This document shows, piece by piece, positions 25,300-33,992 of a stretch of DNA of 45,978 bases. The DNA comes from Gemmatimonadota bacterium (GTDB lineage Bacteria; Gemmatimonadota; Gemmatimonadetes; Longimicrobiales; Gaopeijiaceae). The translations under genes and the position numbers were made by a program. Under the pieces are notes generated by a model. That model was not told the origin of the DNA, ran no database searches, and saw nothing but the letters and a program-made list of their open reading frames with translations. Each line of letters starts with the position of its first letter. Positions within the stretch are counted from its first letter, which is position 1. The DNA lies in NCBI GenBank assembly GCA_028873845.1, contig JAPPNO010000021.1, positions 1 through 45,978 on the forward strand. Direction: 5' to 3'.

Positions 25300-25695
25300 A
25301 TGCCCGCTGAAGTACCGATCCAGGCCGTTGGACGCCGGAAGACCAGTGTAGCACGGGTCTCCCTGCGCCCGGGCGGCGGCCGCTGGTCCGTCAACGGACG
25401 GACGCCCGAGGACTATTTCCCCCGTCCCGCCCACCGGGTCCGAATCGAGGATCCGTTGCGCGTCGCCGACGCGGAGGGGCGCTTCGATGTCGTGGCCCGG
25501 GTTCGCGGGGGCGGCCTGACCGGCCAGGCGGACGCGATCCGGATGGGTCTGGCGAGGGCGCTGTTGAGCCACGACGAGGAGTTGCGGGCACCGCTCCGGG
25601 AGAACGGGATGTTGACCCGGGATCCCCGCAAGGTCGAGCGGAAGAAGCCGGGCCGACCCAAGGCGCGGAAGCGTTTCCAGTTCAGCAAGCGATAG
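25300..25695 (+). CDS. rpsI: 30S ribosomal protein S9
   Basis: Small-subunit protein of 131 residues, the usual length. The N-terminal [17 protein letters not shown], the central [19 protein letters not shown] and the C-terminal basic tail ending in KRFQFSKR are hallmark S9 features; the last arginine reaches the P-site tRNA. ATG 25300 has GGAG 5-6 nt upstream and starts 17 bp after rplM, so both are on one mRNA. Confidence 0.98.
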   Translation: MPAEVPIQAVGRRKTSVARVSLRPGGGRWSVNGRTPEDYFPRPAHRVRIEDPLRVADAEGRFDVVARVRGGGLTGQADAIRMGLARALLSHDEELRAPLRENGMLTRDPRKVERKKPGRPKARKRFQFSKR

Positions 25696-25708
25696 GCGAC
25701 CCACTTTC

Positions 25709-26623
25709 ATGAATCCTGCCGAAGACAACGTCGGGCTGACCGACCTGCTGGATGCCGGTGTCCATTTCGGACACCAGACCAGACGCTGGAACCCCAAGAT
25801 GCGCCCCTACATCTTCGGAGAGCGCAACGGGATCCACATCATCGACCTCCGCAAGACCCTCGACCGGCTGGAACAGGCGTGCGAGGCGGTGCGCAGGGTC
25901 GTGCTCAAGGGCGAGAGGGTGCTCTTCCTTTCCACCAAGCGGCAGCTGCGCCAGGTCATCGAGGAAGAGGCCGAGCGCTGCGGCGCACTCTACGTCACCG
26001 AGCGCTGGCTCGGAGGAATGCTCACCAACTTCCAGACCATCCGCCGCCAGATACGCCGCATGAAGGAGCTCGCGCGCGGCCAGGAAGAGAATGCCTTCGA
26101 GTTCTATACCAAGAAGGAGCGCCTGCTGCTCGAGCGGGAGCGCGTGAAGCTGGAGAAGTACTTCATCGGGCTGCGCGACATGGTCCGGTTGCCGGGCGCC
26201 ATCTTCGTCGTGGACGCCCGCCGCGAGATCATCGGCGTGCGCGAGGCGCACCGGCTCGGGATTCCGGTCATCGCGATCGCGGACACCAATGTGGACCCGT
26301 CGCTCATCGACTACCCGATCCCCGGCAACGACGACGCCATCCGTTCCGTCAGCCTGATCGCCGGCCGGATTGCCGAGACGATCCGGATCGCACGGCGCGA
26401 GGTCCCCGACGAACAGCTCAGACGGCAGGCCGACCTCGGGGCGACGACCTACTCCACCGAAACCGGCGAAAAGACCGCCGATACGCGCGAGTTCCGGCCC
26501 CGCCCGCGGAAGCGGCGCCCCCGGCCCGAAGCGATTGCGCAGGTGCGTAAGGCGGGAGAGGGCGAAGGGGCGCCCAAGGGTCCCCGCCGCCGGGAGCCGG
26601 CGTCGAAGGACGAATCCGGGTAG
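25709..26623 (+). CDS. rpsB: 30S ribosomal protein S2 with C-terminal extension
   Basis: Small-subunit protein binding S1 and the 16S rRNA head/body junction. The conserved S2 core covers residues 1 to about 230: [49 protein letters not shown] and [22 protein letters not shown] region. At 304 residues it exceeds the common 230-260; the extra C-terminal 65 or so residues are rich in Arg, Lys, Pro and Glu and probably disordered. It starts 13 bp after rpsI and is separated from tsf by a promoter, so tsf can be expressed independently. Confidence 0.97.
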   Translation: MNPAEDNVGLTDLLDAGVHFGHQTRRWNPKMRPYIFGERNGIHIIDLRKTLDRLEQACEAVRRVVLKGERVLFLSTKRQLRQVIEEEAERCGALYVTERWLGGMLTNFQTIRRQIRRMKELARGQEENAFEFYTKKERLLLERERVKLEKYFIGLRDMVRLPGAIFVVDARREIIGVREAHRLGIPVIAIADTNVDPSLIDYPIPGNDDAIRSVSLIAGRIAETIRIARREVPDEQLRRQADLGATTYSTETGEKTADTREFRPRPRKRRPRPEAIAQVRKAGEGEGAPKGPRRREPASKDESG

Positions 26624-26702
26624 CAGCCGGTGGAAATCCCCGTTGCTTTCGGGGCGGCGACGCGTCCGCGCCGGACACACGGACTCACTCGGCGTAACGT
26701 AA

Positions 26703-26731
26703 TTCACACATTACAAAATGTAATGTATACT
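26703..26731 (+). promoter_or_regulatory. Promoter for tsf with a palindrome filling its spacer
   Basis: TTCACA (26703-26708) and TATACT (26726-26731) are spaced by exactly 17 bp and each differs from sigma-70 consensus at one position. The perfect 19-bp palindrome ACATTAC-AAAAT-GTAATGT (26708-26726) fills the spacer and touches both boxes, so a dimeric protein bound there would block polymerase. The region is sharply AT-rich. Expected start of transcription is about 26738, roughly 45-50 nt before tsf. Confidence 0.65.
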
Positions 26732-26781
26732 TTACTTTTTTTCCTGATTCAACCCAGGCGCCTCGGACGCGAGGCACGGAA

Positions 26782-27384
26782 TTGTACACGATGAAAATCG
26801 GAGCGAAGGTCGTCAAGGAACTCCGCGACCGGACCGGGGCGGGGATGATGGACTGCAAGAGGGCGCTGGAGGCCACCGGCGCCGATATCGAGGCCGCCAT
26901 CGACCTGCTGCGCAGCAAGGGCGAGGCGAAGGCCGCCAAGCGGGCCGCACGGGCCGCCAACGAGGGCACGGTCACCAGCTACATTCACCACGGCGGGCGC
27001 ATCGGCGTCCTGGTGGAGCTGAACTGCGAGACGGACTTCGTGGCCAACACCGACGGATTCCGGACCCTGGCCCGGGACATCGCCATGCACGTGGCCGCCT
27101 CGGATCCGATCGCCGTCGCCGCCGAGGACGTGGACGCGGCGGTCGTGGAACGGGAACGCAAGGTCTTCATGGAACAGGTGGCCCTGGAGGGGAAGCCGGA
27201 GCACATCCGCGACCGGATCGTCGATGGCAAGCTGGCCAAGTTCTACCGGGAACGGGTGCTGCTGGAACAGGCGTACGTGAAGGATCCGGACCGCAGTGTC
27301 GGCGAACTCATCACCGAAGTCGCGGCCCGCACCGGAGAGAAGATCAGGGTGGCGCGGTTCTCCCGCTTCCAGGTCGGGGGCTGA
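26782..27384 (+). CDS. tsf: Translation elongation factor Ts
   Basis: Nucleotide-exchange factor for EF-Tu, short form of about 200 residues (Thermus-like length rather than the 283 of E. coli). The N-terminal UBA-like module VVKELRDRTGAGMMDCKRAL and the exchange motif NCETDFVAN, whose TDFV contacts the EF-Tu nucleotide site, are intact. The TTG at 26782 is preceded by GAGG at 7 nt; the ATG at 26791 gives MKIGAKVV and lacks a good site. Either is possible. It opens the pyrH-frr-uppS-cdsA-dxr-rseP string under a promoter with a built-in palindrome. Confidence 0.97.
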   Translation: MYTMKIGAKVVKELRDRTGAGMMDCKRALEATGADIEAAIDLLRSKGEAKAAKRAARAANEGTVTSYIHHGGRIGVLVELNCETDFVANTDGFRTLARDIAMHVAASDPIAVAAEDVDAAVVERERKVFMEQVALEGKPEHIRDRIVDGKLAKFYRERVLLEQAYVKDPDRSVGELITEVAARTGEKIRVARFSRFQVGG

Positions 27385-27393
27385 GGGGCCCCC

Positions 27394-28155
27394 GTGCCGG
27401 GCCGCGGTTCCGGGAGCGGCAAGGCGTCCGCCGCCGGTGACCGGCGGAGTTCGGGCTACGATCGCGTCATCCTGAAGCTGTCGGGAGAGGCGCTCGCCGG
27501 GCAGCGCGGCTTCGGGATCGACCCGAGGGTCGTGGACGACATCACGGACGAGATCCGGGCGATTCACGATGTCGGCGTCTCGCTCGGGCTCGTGATCGGG
27601 GGCGGGAACATCGTCCGCGGGGCCATCGCCAGCGAGCGCGGGATGGATCGCGTTTCGGCGGACTACATGGGCATGCTGGCCACGATCATGAACGCGCTGG
27701 CCGTGCAGGACCTGCTCGAGAAGAAGGGGATCGACACGCGGGTCATGACGGCCATCAGGATGCCGCAGCTGGCCGAGCCCTACATCCGCCGCCGCGCGGT
27801 GCGGCACCTCGAGAAGGGAAGGATCGTGATCTTCGCCGGAGGGACGGGCAACCCCTACTTCTCCACCGACACGGCCGCGGTGCTCAGGGCCATCGAGATG
27901 AACGCCGACGTGGTCATCAAGGCGACCAAGGTGAAGGGTGTGTACACGGCCGATCCCGCCAGCGATCCGGACGCCCGGTTCATTCCCGACATTACCTTTC
28001 ACGAAGTCGTCGCCCGCGACCTCCGCGTCATGGATGCGGCAGCGGTCTCCCTTTGCCGGGAGAACGACCTGCCGATTATCGTCCTGAATCTGGACGACAG
28101 GGGTGCGGTGCACCGGGCGATCCGCGGGAAGCACGTCGGAACGCTGGTATCTTGA
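27394..28155 (+). CDS. pyrH: UMP kinase
   Basis: Cytoplasmic enzyme of the amino acid kinase fold that phosphorylates UMP to UDP using ATP, feeding pyrimidine synthesis. Motifs: [11 protein letters not shown] near residue 27, [26 protein letters not shown] and [13 protein letters not shown], the last two forming the UMP and phosphate sites. The family core begins at about residue 22, so the glycine- and serine-rich 20-residue lead (GTG start at 27394 after GAGGGG) is an extension of the usual 240-residue enzyme. It starts 9 bp after tsf. Confidence 0.97.
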   Translation: MPGRGSGSGKASAAGDRRSSGYDRVILKLSGEALAGQRGFGIDPRVVDDITDEIRAIHDVGVSLGLVIGGGNIVRGAIASERGMDRVSADYMGMLATIMNALAVQDLLEKKGIDTRVMTAIRMPQLAEPYIRRRAVRHLEKGRIVIFAGGTGNPYFSTDTAAVLRAIEMNADVVIKATKVKGVYTADPASDPDARFIPDITFHEVVARDLRVMDAAAVSLCRENDLPIIVLNLDDRGAVHRAIRGKHVGTLVS

Positions 28156-28221
28156 ACGCATCCGACATGAACAACACGCCGCGGGGAGGTTGATCGCGGC
28201 GTCGAGCGGCAGGAGAGCAAC

Positions 28222-28773
28222 GTGGAAGTATTGGACGAAACCAGAACCAGAATGGACGAGGCCGTGGATGCGGTCCGGCGCGAGTTCGCGTCGGTTCGAA
28301 CGGGCAAGGCCGTTCCGACAATCCTCGACGGCGTGTGGGTGGAGGCCTACGGGGGCCGGATGCCGCTCAACCAGGTGGCGACCGTCTCCGCCCCGGACGC
28401 GACGCTGCTGGCGGTCCAGCCCTTCGACCCCTCGGTGATCGAAGCGATCGAAAAGGCCATCCTGTCCGCGGGGCTCGGTCTCAATCCTTCCAACGACGGG
28501 ACCCTGATCCGCGTGCCGATTCCTCCGCTGAACGAGGAGCGGCGCAGGGAGTACGTTCGCCTGCTGCACAAGATGGCGGAAGAGGGCAGGATCTCGATCC
28601 GGCACGCGCGCCACGCGGCCAACGACTTCGTCAAGCTGATGCTCAAGGAGCACGAGATCGGCAAGGACGAGGCCCACCGCCTGATGAACGAGGTGCAGAA
28701 GGTCACGGACGAGCATGTTCGCAGGATCGAGGAACTGCTCGGCGCCAAGGAGAAGGAGGTGATGGCGATCTGA
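28222..28773 (+). CDS. frr: Ribosome recycling factor
   Basis: A 183-residue protein that, with EF-G, splits post-termination ribosomes. The three-helix bundle shows the conserved VRREFASVRTGKAVPTIL, the hinge-adjacent YGGRMPLNQVATVSAPDA, and the C-terminal helices with RHARHAANDFVK. Length is standard. The GTG start at 28222 has GGAG about 7 nt upstream. It follows pyrH by 66 bp in the conserved pyrH-frr order. Confidence 0.97.
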   Translation: MEVLDETRTRMDEAVDAVRREFASVRTGKAVPTILDGVWVEAYGGRMPLNQVATVSAPDATLLAVQPFDPSVIEAIEKAILSAGLGLNPSNDGTLIRVPIPPLNEERRREYVRLLHKMAEEGRISIRHARHAANDFVKLMLKEHEIGKDEAHRLMNEVQKVTDEHVRRIEELLGAKEKEVMAI

Positions 28774-28846
28774 CCGCCGCCGGCCCGCGGCTACCCCCTC
28801 GCGCGGGTTTGGCCACGGACCGCCAGGTCGCCGTCCCGCCCGGGTC

Positions 28847-29590
28847 ATGCCGTCCGAGCCGCTCGACCGGATCCTGATGAGCCCACACGTGCCGCGCCAT
28901 GTGGCGATCATCATGGACGGCAACGGCCGCTGGGCCCGCAAGAGGGGTCTCCCGAGACACGCGGGGCACTGGGAGGGGATGGCCGCGGTCCGCGAAGCCA
29001 TCGAGGGCGCCTGCGCCACCGGAGTCGAAATCCTCACGCTCTTCGCGTTCTCCACCGAGAACTGGAAGCGGCCCCGCAGCGAAATCGACGCGCTCATGCG
29101 CCTGCTGCAGGTGTACGCCGAGAAGGAGCGGGACCGGCTGGCCCGGGCGGGCGTGGAGGCCCGGATCCTGGGTGAGGTCGAGCGGCTTGACCCGGCCGCG
29201 CGCGACGCCGCAAGGCAGATCGAGGAGGCGACCCGCGGCGGCGCGGTCCTGCGACTCAACCTGATGGTGTCGTACGGCGCCAGGGAGGAGCTCGTGCGCG
29301 CGGCGCGGTCCCTGTGCGAACAGGCCAGGGACGGCACGCTGGATCCGGAGTCGATCGACGAGGAGGCCTTCGAGGGCGCCCTGTTCACCGCCGGTCTTCC
29401 GGACCCCGACCTTCTCATTCGGACCTCCGGCGAGTTTCGCCTCAGCAACTTCATGCTCTGGCAGCTGGCCTACACCGAACTGTACATCACCCCGAGCCTC
29501 TGGCCGGACTTCACCCGGGACGACCTCTTCGCCGCGATCCTGGACTACCAGCAGCGGGAACGCCGCTTCGGCCGGGTTGCCGCCGGGTGA
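28847..29590 (+). CDS. uppS: Isoprenyl (undecaprenyl) diphosphate synthase
   Basis: Cis-prenyltransferase of 247 residues that builds the C55 lipid carrier for peptidoglycan and other envelope polymers. The catalytic Asp24 lies in IIMDGNGRWA, followed by GHWEGM, the TLFAFSTENWKRP substrate segment and the C-terminal RTSGEFRLSNFMLWQLAYTEL block. Start ATG 28847 opens with a short tail; an internal ATG at residue 11 would also keep the core. It overlaps the following open frame and precedes cdsA, as in most bacteria. Confidence 0.97.
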   Translation: MPSEPLDRILMSPHVPRHVAIIMDGNGRWARKRGLPRHAGHWEGMAAVREAIEGACATGVEILTLFAFSTENWKRPRSEIDALMRLLQVYAEKERDRLARAGVEARILGEVERLDPAARDAARQIEEATRGGAVLRLNLMVSYGAREELVRAARSLCEQARDGTLDPESIDEEAFEGALFTAGLPDPDLLIRTSGEFRLSNFMLWQLAYTELYITPSLWPDFTRDDLFAAILDYQQRERRFGRVAAG

Positions 29591-29609
29591 CTCCCGACGC
29601 CGCGTGAAG

Positions 29610-30482
29610 ATGTCGAGCGAACTGAGGGCCCGGGTGCTGGTCGCGGCGGCGGGAATCCCGCTGGCGATCCTGCTGATCCACCTGGGCGAATGGTATCTGG
29701 GTGGGCTACTGATGGCCGCGGCGGCGATCGGAGCACACGAGTTCCACTCGCTGGCATCGGCCGGGGGCGCGCGTCCCGTGCGCTCGCTGGCACTGGCGGC
29801 TTCACCGCTCCTGGTCCTGCTGGCGGTCCACGACCCCGTCTTTGCGGCCTGGAGCGGCCGGGCCATGACGCTCGTCGTCATCCTCCTGCTGCTGACGGCC
29901 TGTACGGTGGTGTTCTCGCGGAGGATCGAGGAGAAGCCGCTTCTCTCGGTTTCGGCCACCCTGCTCGGCGCGCTCTACACGGGCGGCACGCTGTCCTTCG
30001 CGGTCCTTCTGCGGCACCTGCCCGAAACCATGGGGACGGTGCCTGCGCAACGGTGGGAAGGCACTCTGCTCGTACTCCTGCCCATCGCGGTCACCTGGGC
30101 CGGCGACAGCGCGGCCTTCTTTGTGGGCCGGAGCATCGGCAAGACCCGCCTGGCGCCCCGCGTCAGCCCGGGCAAGACGGTGGAAGGGGGTGTCGGGGGA
30201 CTGGCCGCATCCGTGGCCATGGGCGTGGTGGCGGGATTCGTGCTGGACGACTACGGCACCGTTCCCGTGACGCCGCTCACGGGGGGCGTGATCGGTCTCG
30301 TGCTCGGGGTGGCCGCCCAGGTGGGCGACCTTGCCGAATCCGTCCTCAAGCGGGAAGCGGGGGTGAAGGACTCGGGGGCGATCCTTCCGGGACACGGCGG
30401 AGTGCTGGACCGGCTGGACGCGCTCTTCTTCACCGTGCCGCTGGCGTACGGGCTGCTCATCGTGACCCGCCAGCTGTCGTGA
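29610..30482 (+). CDS. cdsA: Phosphatidate cytidylyltransferase (CDP-diglyceride synthase)
   Basis: Integral membrane enzyme (290 residues, about 7-8 hydrophobic helices) that converts phosphatidic acid and CTP to CDP-diacylglycerol for phospholipid synthesis. The signature region near the C-terminus reads VLKREAGVKDSGAILPGHGG followed by VLDRLDALFF, carrying the conserved Lys-Asp and Asp-Arg-x-Asp residues. The start is ATG 29610 or the GTG at 29604. The stop overlaps the dxr GTG (GTGA). Confidence 0.95.
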   Translation: MSSELRARVLVAAAGIPLAILLIHLGEWYLGGLLMAAAAIGAHEFHSLASAGGARPVRSLALAASPLLVLLAVHDPVFAAWSGRAMTLVVILLLLTACTVVFSRRIEEKPLLSVSATLLGALYTGGTLSFAVLLRHLPETMGTVPAQRWEGTLLVLLPIAVTWAGDSAAFFVGRSIGKTRLAPRVSPGKTVEGGVGGLAASVAMGVVAGFVLDDYGTVPVTPLTGGVIGLVLGVAAQVGDLAESVLKREAGVKDSGAILPGHGGVLDRLDALFFTVPLAYGLLIVTRQLS

Positions 30483-31633
30483 CCGGAGTCGCCGTGCTGG
30501 GGGCCACGGGTTCCGTGGGACTTTCAACCCTGGCCGTGATCCGCAGGCACCCCGGCCGGTTCAGGGTCGCCGCCATGTCCGGCCACCGCTCCGTCGGGAG
30601 GCTGGAACGGCTGGCCGCCGAATTCGGGGCGCGGGAAATCGCGGTGGCCGACCCCGCGGCATTGAGCGACCGTCCCGATCTGACGGCGGCGGGCTGGCGC
30701 GGCGGTCCCGGGGGCGTGGCGGAACTCGCCGCGTTGCCCGGCGTGGATGTCGTGGTGAACGCGGTGGTGGGCGCGGCCGGACTCCCGCCGACTCTGGCAG
30801 CGCTGGGGGCCGGCAAGCGGTGTGCACTGGCCAACAAGGAGTCGCTCGTCGCGGCCGGGAGACTTGTGCTGGAAGCCGCCCGCGAGGGAGGAGGAGAGCT
30901 CGTACCGGTCGACAGCGAGCACTCCGCGATCCTGCAGTGCATCGGATCGGCGCGGCCGGAGGAGGTTCACCGCCTGATCCTGACCGCCAGCGGCGGGCCC
31001 TTTCGGGAGACCGGCGCCGAAGCGCTGAAGGAGGTCACGGCGTCGATGGCACTGAGGCATCCCACCTGGGACATGGGCGCGAAGATCACGATCGATTCGG
31101 CAACGCTCGCCAACAAGGCGCTGGAGGTGATCGAGGCGCACTTCCTCTACGGCCTGCCCTACGAGCGCATCGAGGTCGTGGTGCATCCGTCCTCGATCGT
31201 CCACTCCTTCGTCGAGTTCGTCGACGGCTCCGTCCTGTCGCAGATGGGCGTGCCGACCATGGAGCTGCCCATACTTCACGCGCTCACCTGGCCGCGCAGG
31301 CCTCCGGATCCCGTGCTGCGCGGCTTCGATCCGGTCGAACTCTCGCCTCTGGTCTTCGAGCCGGTCGACGAGGTTCGCTTCCCGCTCTTTCGCCTGGGCG
31401 TGAACGCGGGCCGGGCGGGAGGCGCCGCCCCGGCCGTCTTCAACGCGGCGAACGAGGTCGCCGTTGAAGCCTTTTTGACAGGCAGGGTTACCTTTTTTGG
31501 CATGGCGGAAGTCGTGGAGGCCGTCCTCGAGGCGCTGGAGGGACGGCCCGCGTGCAACATCGGGGAGGTATTGCAGGTGGACCAGGCCGCGAGGCGCCTC
31601 GCGGCCGCGGAAGTCGAAAGGATCGGTGCATGA
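30479..31633 (+). CDS. dxr: 1-deoxy-D-xylulose 5-phosphate reductoisomerase
   Basis: NADPH-dependent enzyme of the MEP isoprenoid pathway, 384 residues. Cofactor binding is at VLGATGSVGLSTL (4-17), metal and substrate binding at NKESLV, VPVDSEHSAILQC, TASGGPFRE and HPTWDMGAKITIDSATL, and the C-terminal domain contains NAANEVAVEAF. All active-site acids appear present. Start GTG 30479 overlaps cdsA by 4 bp and the stop overlaps rseP by 4 bp, so the three are translated as a coupled string. It supplies precursors used by the adjacent uppS. Confidence 0.97.
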   Translation: MTGVAVLGATGSVGLSTLAVIRRHPGRFRVAAMSGHRSVGRLERLAAEFGAREIAVADPAALSDRPDLTAAGWRGGPGGVAELAALPGVDVVVNAVVGAAGLPPTLAALGAGKRCALANKESLVAAGRLVLEAAREGGGELVPVDSEHSAILQCIGSARPEEVHRLILTASGGPFRETGAEALKEVTASMALRHPTWDMGAKITIDSATLANKALEVIEAHFLYGLPYERIEVVVHPSSIVHSFVEFVDGSVLSQMGVPTMELPILHALTWPRRPPDPVLRGFDPVELSPLVFEPVDEVRFPLFRLGVNAGRAGGAAPAVFNAANEVAVEAFLTGRVTFFGMAEVVEAVLEALEGRPACNIGEVLQVDQAARRLAAAEVERIGA

Positions 31634-33048
31634 CAATCCTGGCCTTGATCGTCCTCCTTGGCGTTCTGATCCTGGTGCACGAACTCGGGCACTTCTGGGC
31701 CGCCAAGTCCGTGGGAATCGGGGTGGAGCGGTTCTCCATCGGCCTGGGCCCGCGCATCCTGGGGTTTGAGCGGGGGGGAACCGAGTACGTCATTTCCGCC
31801 ATTCCGCTGGGCGGGTACGTGAAGATGCAGGGGATGGACGACGAGGTCATGGAGCACATCGAGGGAGGCGGATCCGAGGCGGCGAAGGAGAGCCGCACCC
31901 CGCCACGGCGCGATTCCCGGTCGCGGGCGCGCTCCGGGCGCTCTTCCGGGGCCGCCGGGGAACCCCGTTCCTCGGATTTCGACGCCCAGCCGCTCCTGGC
32001 GCGAGCCTTCGTCATCTCGGCGGGGGTCATCATGAACATGGTCTTCGCCTTTTTCCTCTACACGCTGGTGGCGGCCGCCTGGGGCGTCCGGGAGCTGGCG
32101 ACCACCCGGGTCATGGCCGTGGACGAGGCCTCCCTGCCCGCGGGTACCGAGGCGCTGGCGGGAATCACCCCCGGTGCCGATATCTCGCGGGTGGGCGAAG
32201 TCGAGCCGGAATCGTGGGGAGATGTCCAGCGCGCATTCCTCGAAGGCCCCGCGGGTCCCCTCACGCTTGCCACCGAGTCTCCATCCGGCACCTTCGATAT
32301 CGTGGTGCCGGACGGCGAGGACGAGCGCCGGGACCTGGTGGGCGCGGTGTGGTACTGGATCGACCCCGTCGTGGGCGCTCTCACACCCGGCGGCCCCGCC
32401 GCGGGTGCTTCGATCGAGCGGGGAGACCGGATCACCAGTGTGGACGGGGCTCCCGTGCGGAGCTGGGCGGATATCACCCGGGAGGTGGGATCCCGGCCGG
32501 GAGAGACCGTGGAAATCGGCCTGCTCCGGGACGAAGCCGCACTCGTCCGCATCGTGGAGCTCGACGATATCGAGGGTGAGGAGAGCGGGGAGCGGACAGG
32601 AAGGATCGGGATCGAGGTTTCCCCGCCCGAGACTCGAACCACCTCCGTCGGCTTCGGCGAGGCCATAGCGCTCGGATGGGCGCAGACGTACGGCTTCACC
32701 CTTCGCATCCTGGGCTTCCTGCGGGACCTCGTCACCCTGGACGCGTCACCGCGGTCGGTCGGTTCGATCGGCACGATCGCGGTGGTGGCGGGTGAGCGGG
32801 CCGCCGAGGGGCTCCCGGCCTTCCTGGATTTCATGGCCCTTTTCAGCATCAACCTGGCCATTCTGAACATGCTTCCCATCCCCATACTCGACGGGGGCCA
32901 CATGGTCTTCCTCGCGATCGAGCTGGTGAGGGGCCGGAAGCTGTCGGTGAAGCAGCGGCTGCGCTGGAGCCAGGCCGGACTGGTCTTCGTGATCCTCATC
33001 ATGGTCTGGGCGCTCGGCAACGACGCGCTGCGCTTCCTCGGACTGTAG
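31630..33048 (+). CDS. rseP: Site-2 intramembrane zinc protease RseP
   Basis: Membrane metalloprotease of 472 residues, which in E. coli cleaves the anti-sigma factor RseA to activate sigma-E. The zinc site is His18-Glu19-x-x-His22 in VHELGHF of the first helix, with the third ligand in LNMLPIPILDGGHM near the C-terminus. Two PDZ-like regions lie between (about 145-235 and 245-335). A Ser/Arg-rich, low-complexity insert (about 82-117) sits between the membrane-associated loop and the second helix. No rseA or rpoE is near. ATG overlaps the dxr stop (ATGA). Confidence 0.95.
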   Translation: MTILALIVLLGVLILVHELGHFWAAKSVGIGVERFSIGLGPRILGFERGGTEYVISAIPLGGYVKMQGMDDEVMEHIEGGGSEAAKESRTPPRRDSRSRARSGRSSGAAGEPRSSDFDAQPLLARAFVISAGVIMNMVFAFFLYTLVAAAWGVRELATTRVMAVDEASLPAGTEALAGITPGADISRVGEVEPESWGDVQRAFLEGPAGPLTLATESPSGTFDIVVPDGEDERRDLVGAVWYWIDPVVGALTPGGPAAGASIERGDRITSVDGAPVRSWADITREVGSRPGETVEIGLLRDEAALVRIVELDDIEGEESGERTGRIGIEVSPPETRTTSVGFGEAIALGWAQTYGFTLRILGFLRDLVTLDASPRSVGSIGTIAVVAGERAAEGLPAFLDFMALFSINLAILNMLPIPILDGGHMVFLAIELVRGRKLSVKQRLRWSQAGLVFVILIMVWALGNDALRFLGL

Positions 33049-33095
33049 CGGCCGGTGGAGCGACCCCGGTAGCACAGGGCTCGCCGCGCCCGCGG

Positions 33096-33917
33096 TCACA
33101 GGAACGAAAGCTGCCGGGGGCCCGCGCGCTCGCGGAGCACGGCCAGGTCCATGAGGGGCGTGGGCCGGTCGGGCGGGGCCACCTCGACCAACCCGCCGAA
33201 CCCCGTTGCCGCGAGCGCGCTCTCCATCGTGCTCCTGGCCAACCGGGGCGTGTTCGATTCCTCGGACAAGTGAGCCAGCACGACGACCGTCAGCTTCGGG
33301 CTCAGCAGTTCGTAGACCAGACGGGCGGCCGCCTGGTTCGACAGGTGTCCGTGGCTCGAGGCGATTCTGGCCTTGACCGAGGCCGGATAGCCGGTGGCCC
33401 AAAGCATCGATTCGTCGTGGTTCGATTCGACGATCAGGGCGTCGCATCCGCGCAGGGCGTGCCTGACCTGGAGGGTCGGGCGTCCCAGGTCGGTGGCGAT
33501 TCCGAGCCGCAGGCCGCTCGCGGGCTCCCGCACCGCCACCGCCACCGGGTCGACCGCGTCGTGGACGGTGATGAAGGGATCGACCTCCAGTTCGTCCACC
33601 TCGACCGTGAAGCCGGCGCGGTAGGTACGGACCTCCTCGCCCCCCCGCAACAGCCTGGCACAGGCGCCGAGAGTGCGCTCGGTCATCATCAGCGGCGTGC
33701 CGTGCGCCCGGGCGAAGACGCCCGCACCGCGTGTGTGGTCCGCGTGCTCGTGGGTCACGAGAATGGCCGAGACCTCGGCCGGCTCCACGCCGATGGCGGC
33801 CAGCCGGCTGGTCAGCTCGCGCCCGCTGAATCCCGCGTCGACAAGCAGGCGGGTCCGACCGGAGGCGATCAGGGTCGCGTTGCCGCGACTGCCGCTGCCG
33901 AGTACCGAGAAGCGCAC
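33096..33917 (-). CDS. MBL-fold metallo-hydrolase, WalJ/YycJ type
   Basis: Cytoplasmic metallo-beta-lactamase-fold enzyme of 273 residues. The start MRFSVLGSGSRGNATLI and the two-metal motif His56-Glu-His58-Ala-Asp60-His61 are typical of the YycJ/WalJ group; further ligands are in IVESNHDE and SHGHLSNQ. In Firmicutes the homologue influences coordination of cell division with replication and has exonuclease activity; here the role is inferred. ATG 33917 starts 75 bp after the GlmU-like gene on the same strand. It converges on rseP with a 47-bp gap. Confidence 0.9.
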   Translation of the reverse strand: MRFSVLGSGSRGNATLIASGRTRLLVDAGFSGRELTSRLAAIGVEPAEVSAILVTHEHADHTRGAGVFARAHGTPLMMTERTLGACARLLRGGEEVRTYRAGFTVEVDELEVDPFITVHDAVDPVAVAVREPASGLRLGIATDLGRPTLQVRHALRGCDALIVESNHDESMLWATGYPASVKARIASSHGHLSNQAAARLVYELLSPKLTVVVLAHLSEESNTPRLARSTMESALAATGFGGLVEVAPPDRPTPLMDLAVLRERAGPRQLSFL

Positions 33918-33992
33918 CGCTCAGCGGTCCGCGGATGAAGCCGGCGGGGCACCGATCGCTTCCACGGGCTCTCTTTCCACGGGCCGCCGGCG

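Noticed and set aside
32615-32645. tRNA-like T-arm sequence (GACTCGAACC)
   Set aside because: It lies inside rseP in frame, with no acceptor or anticodon stem around it.
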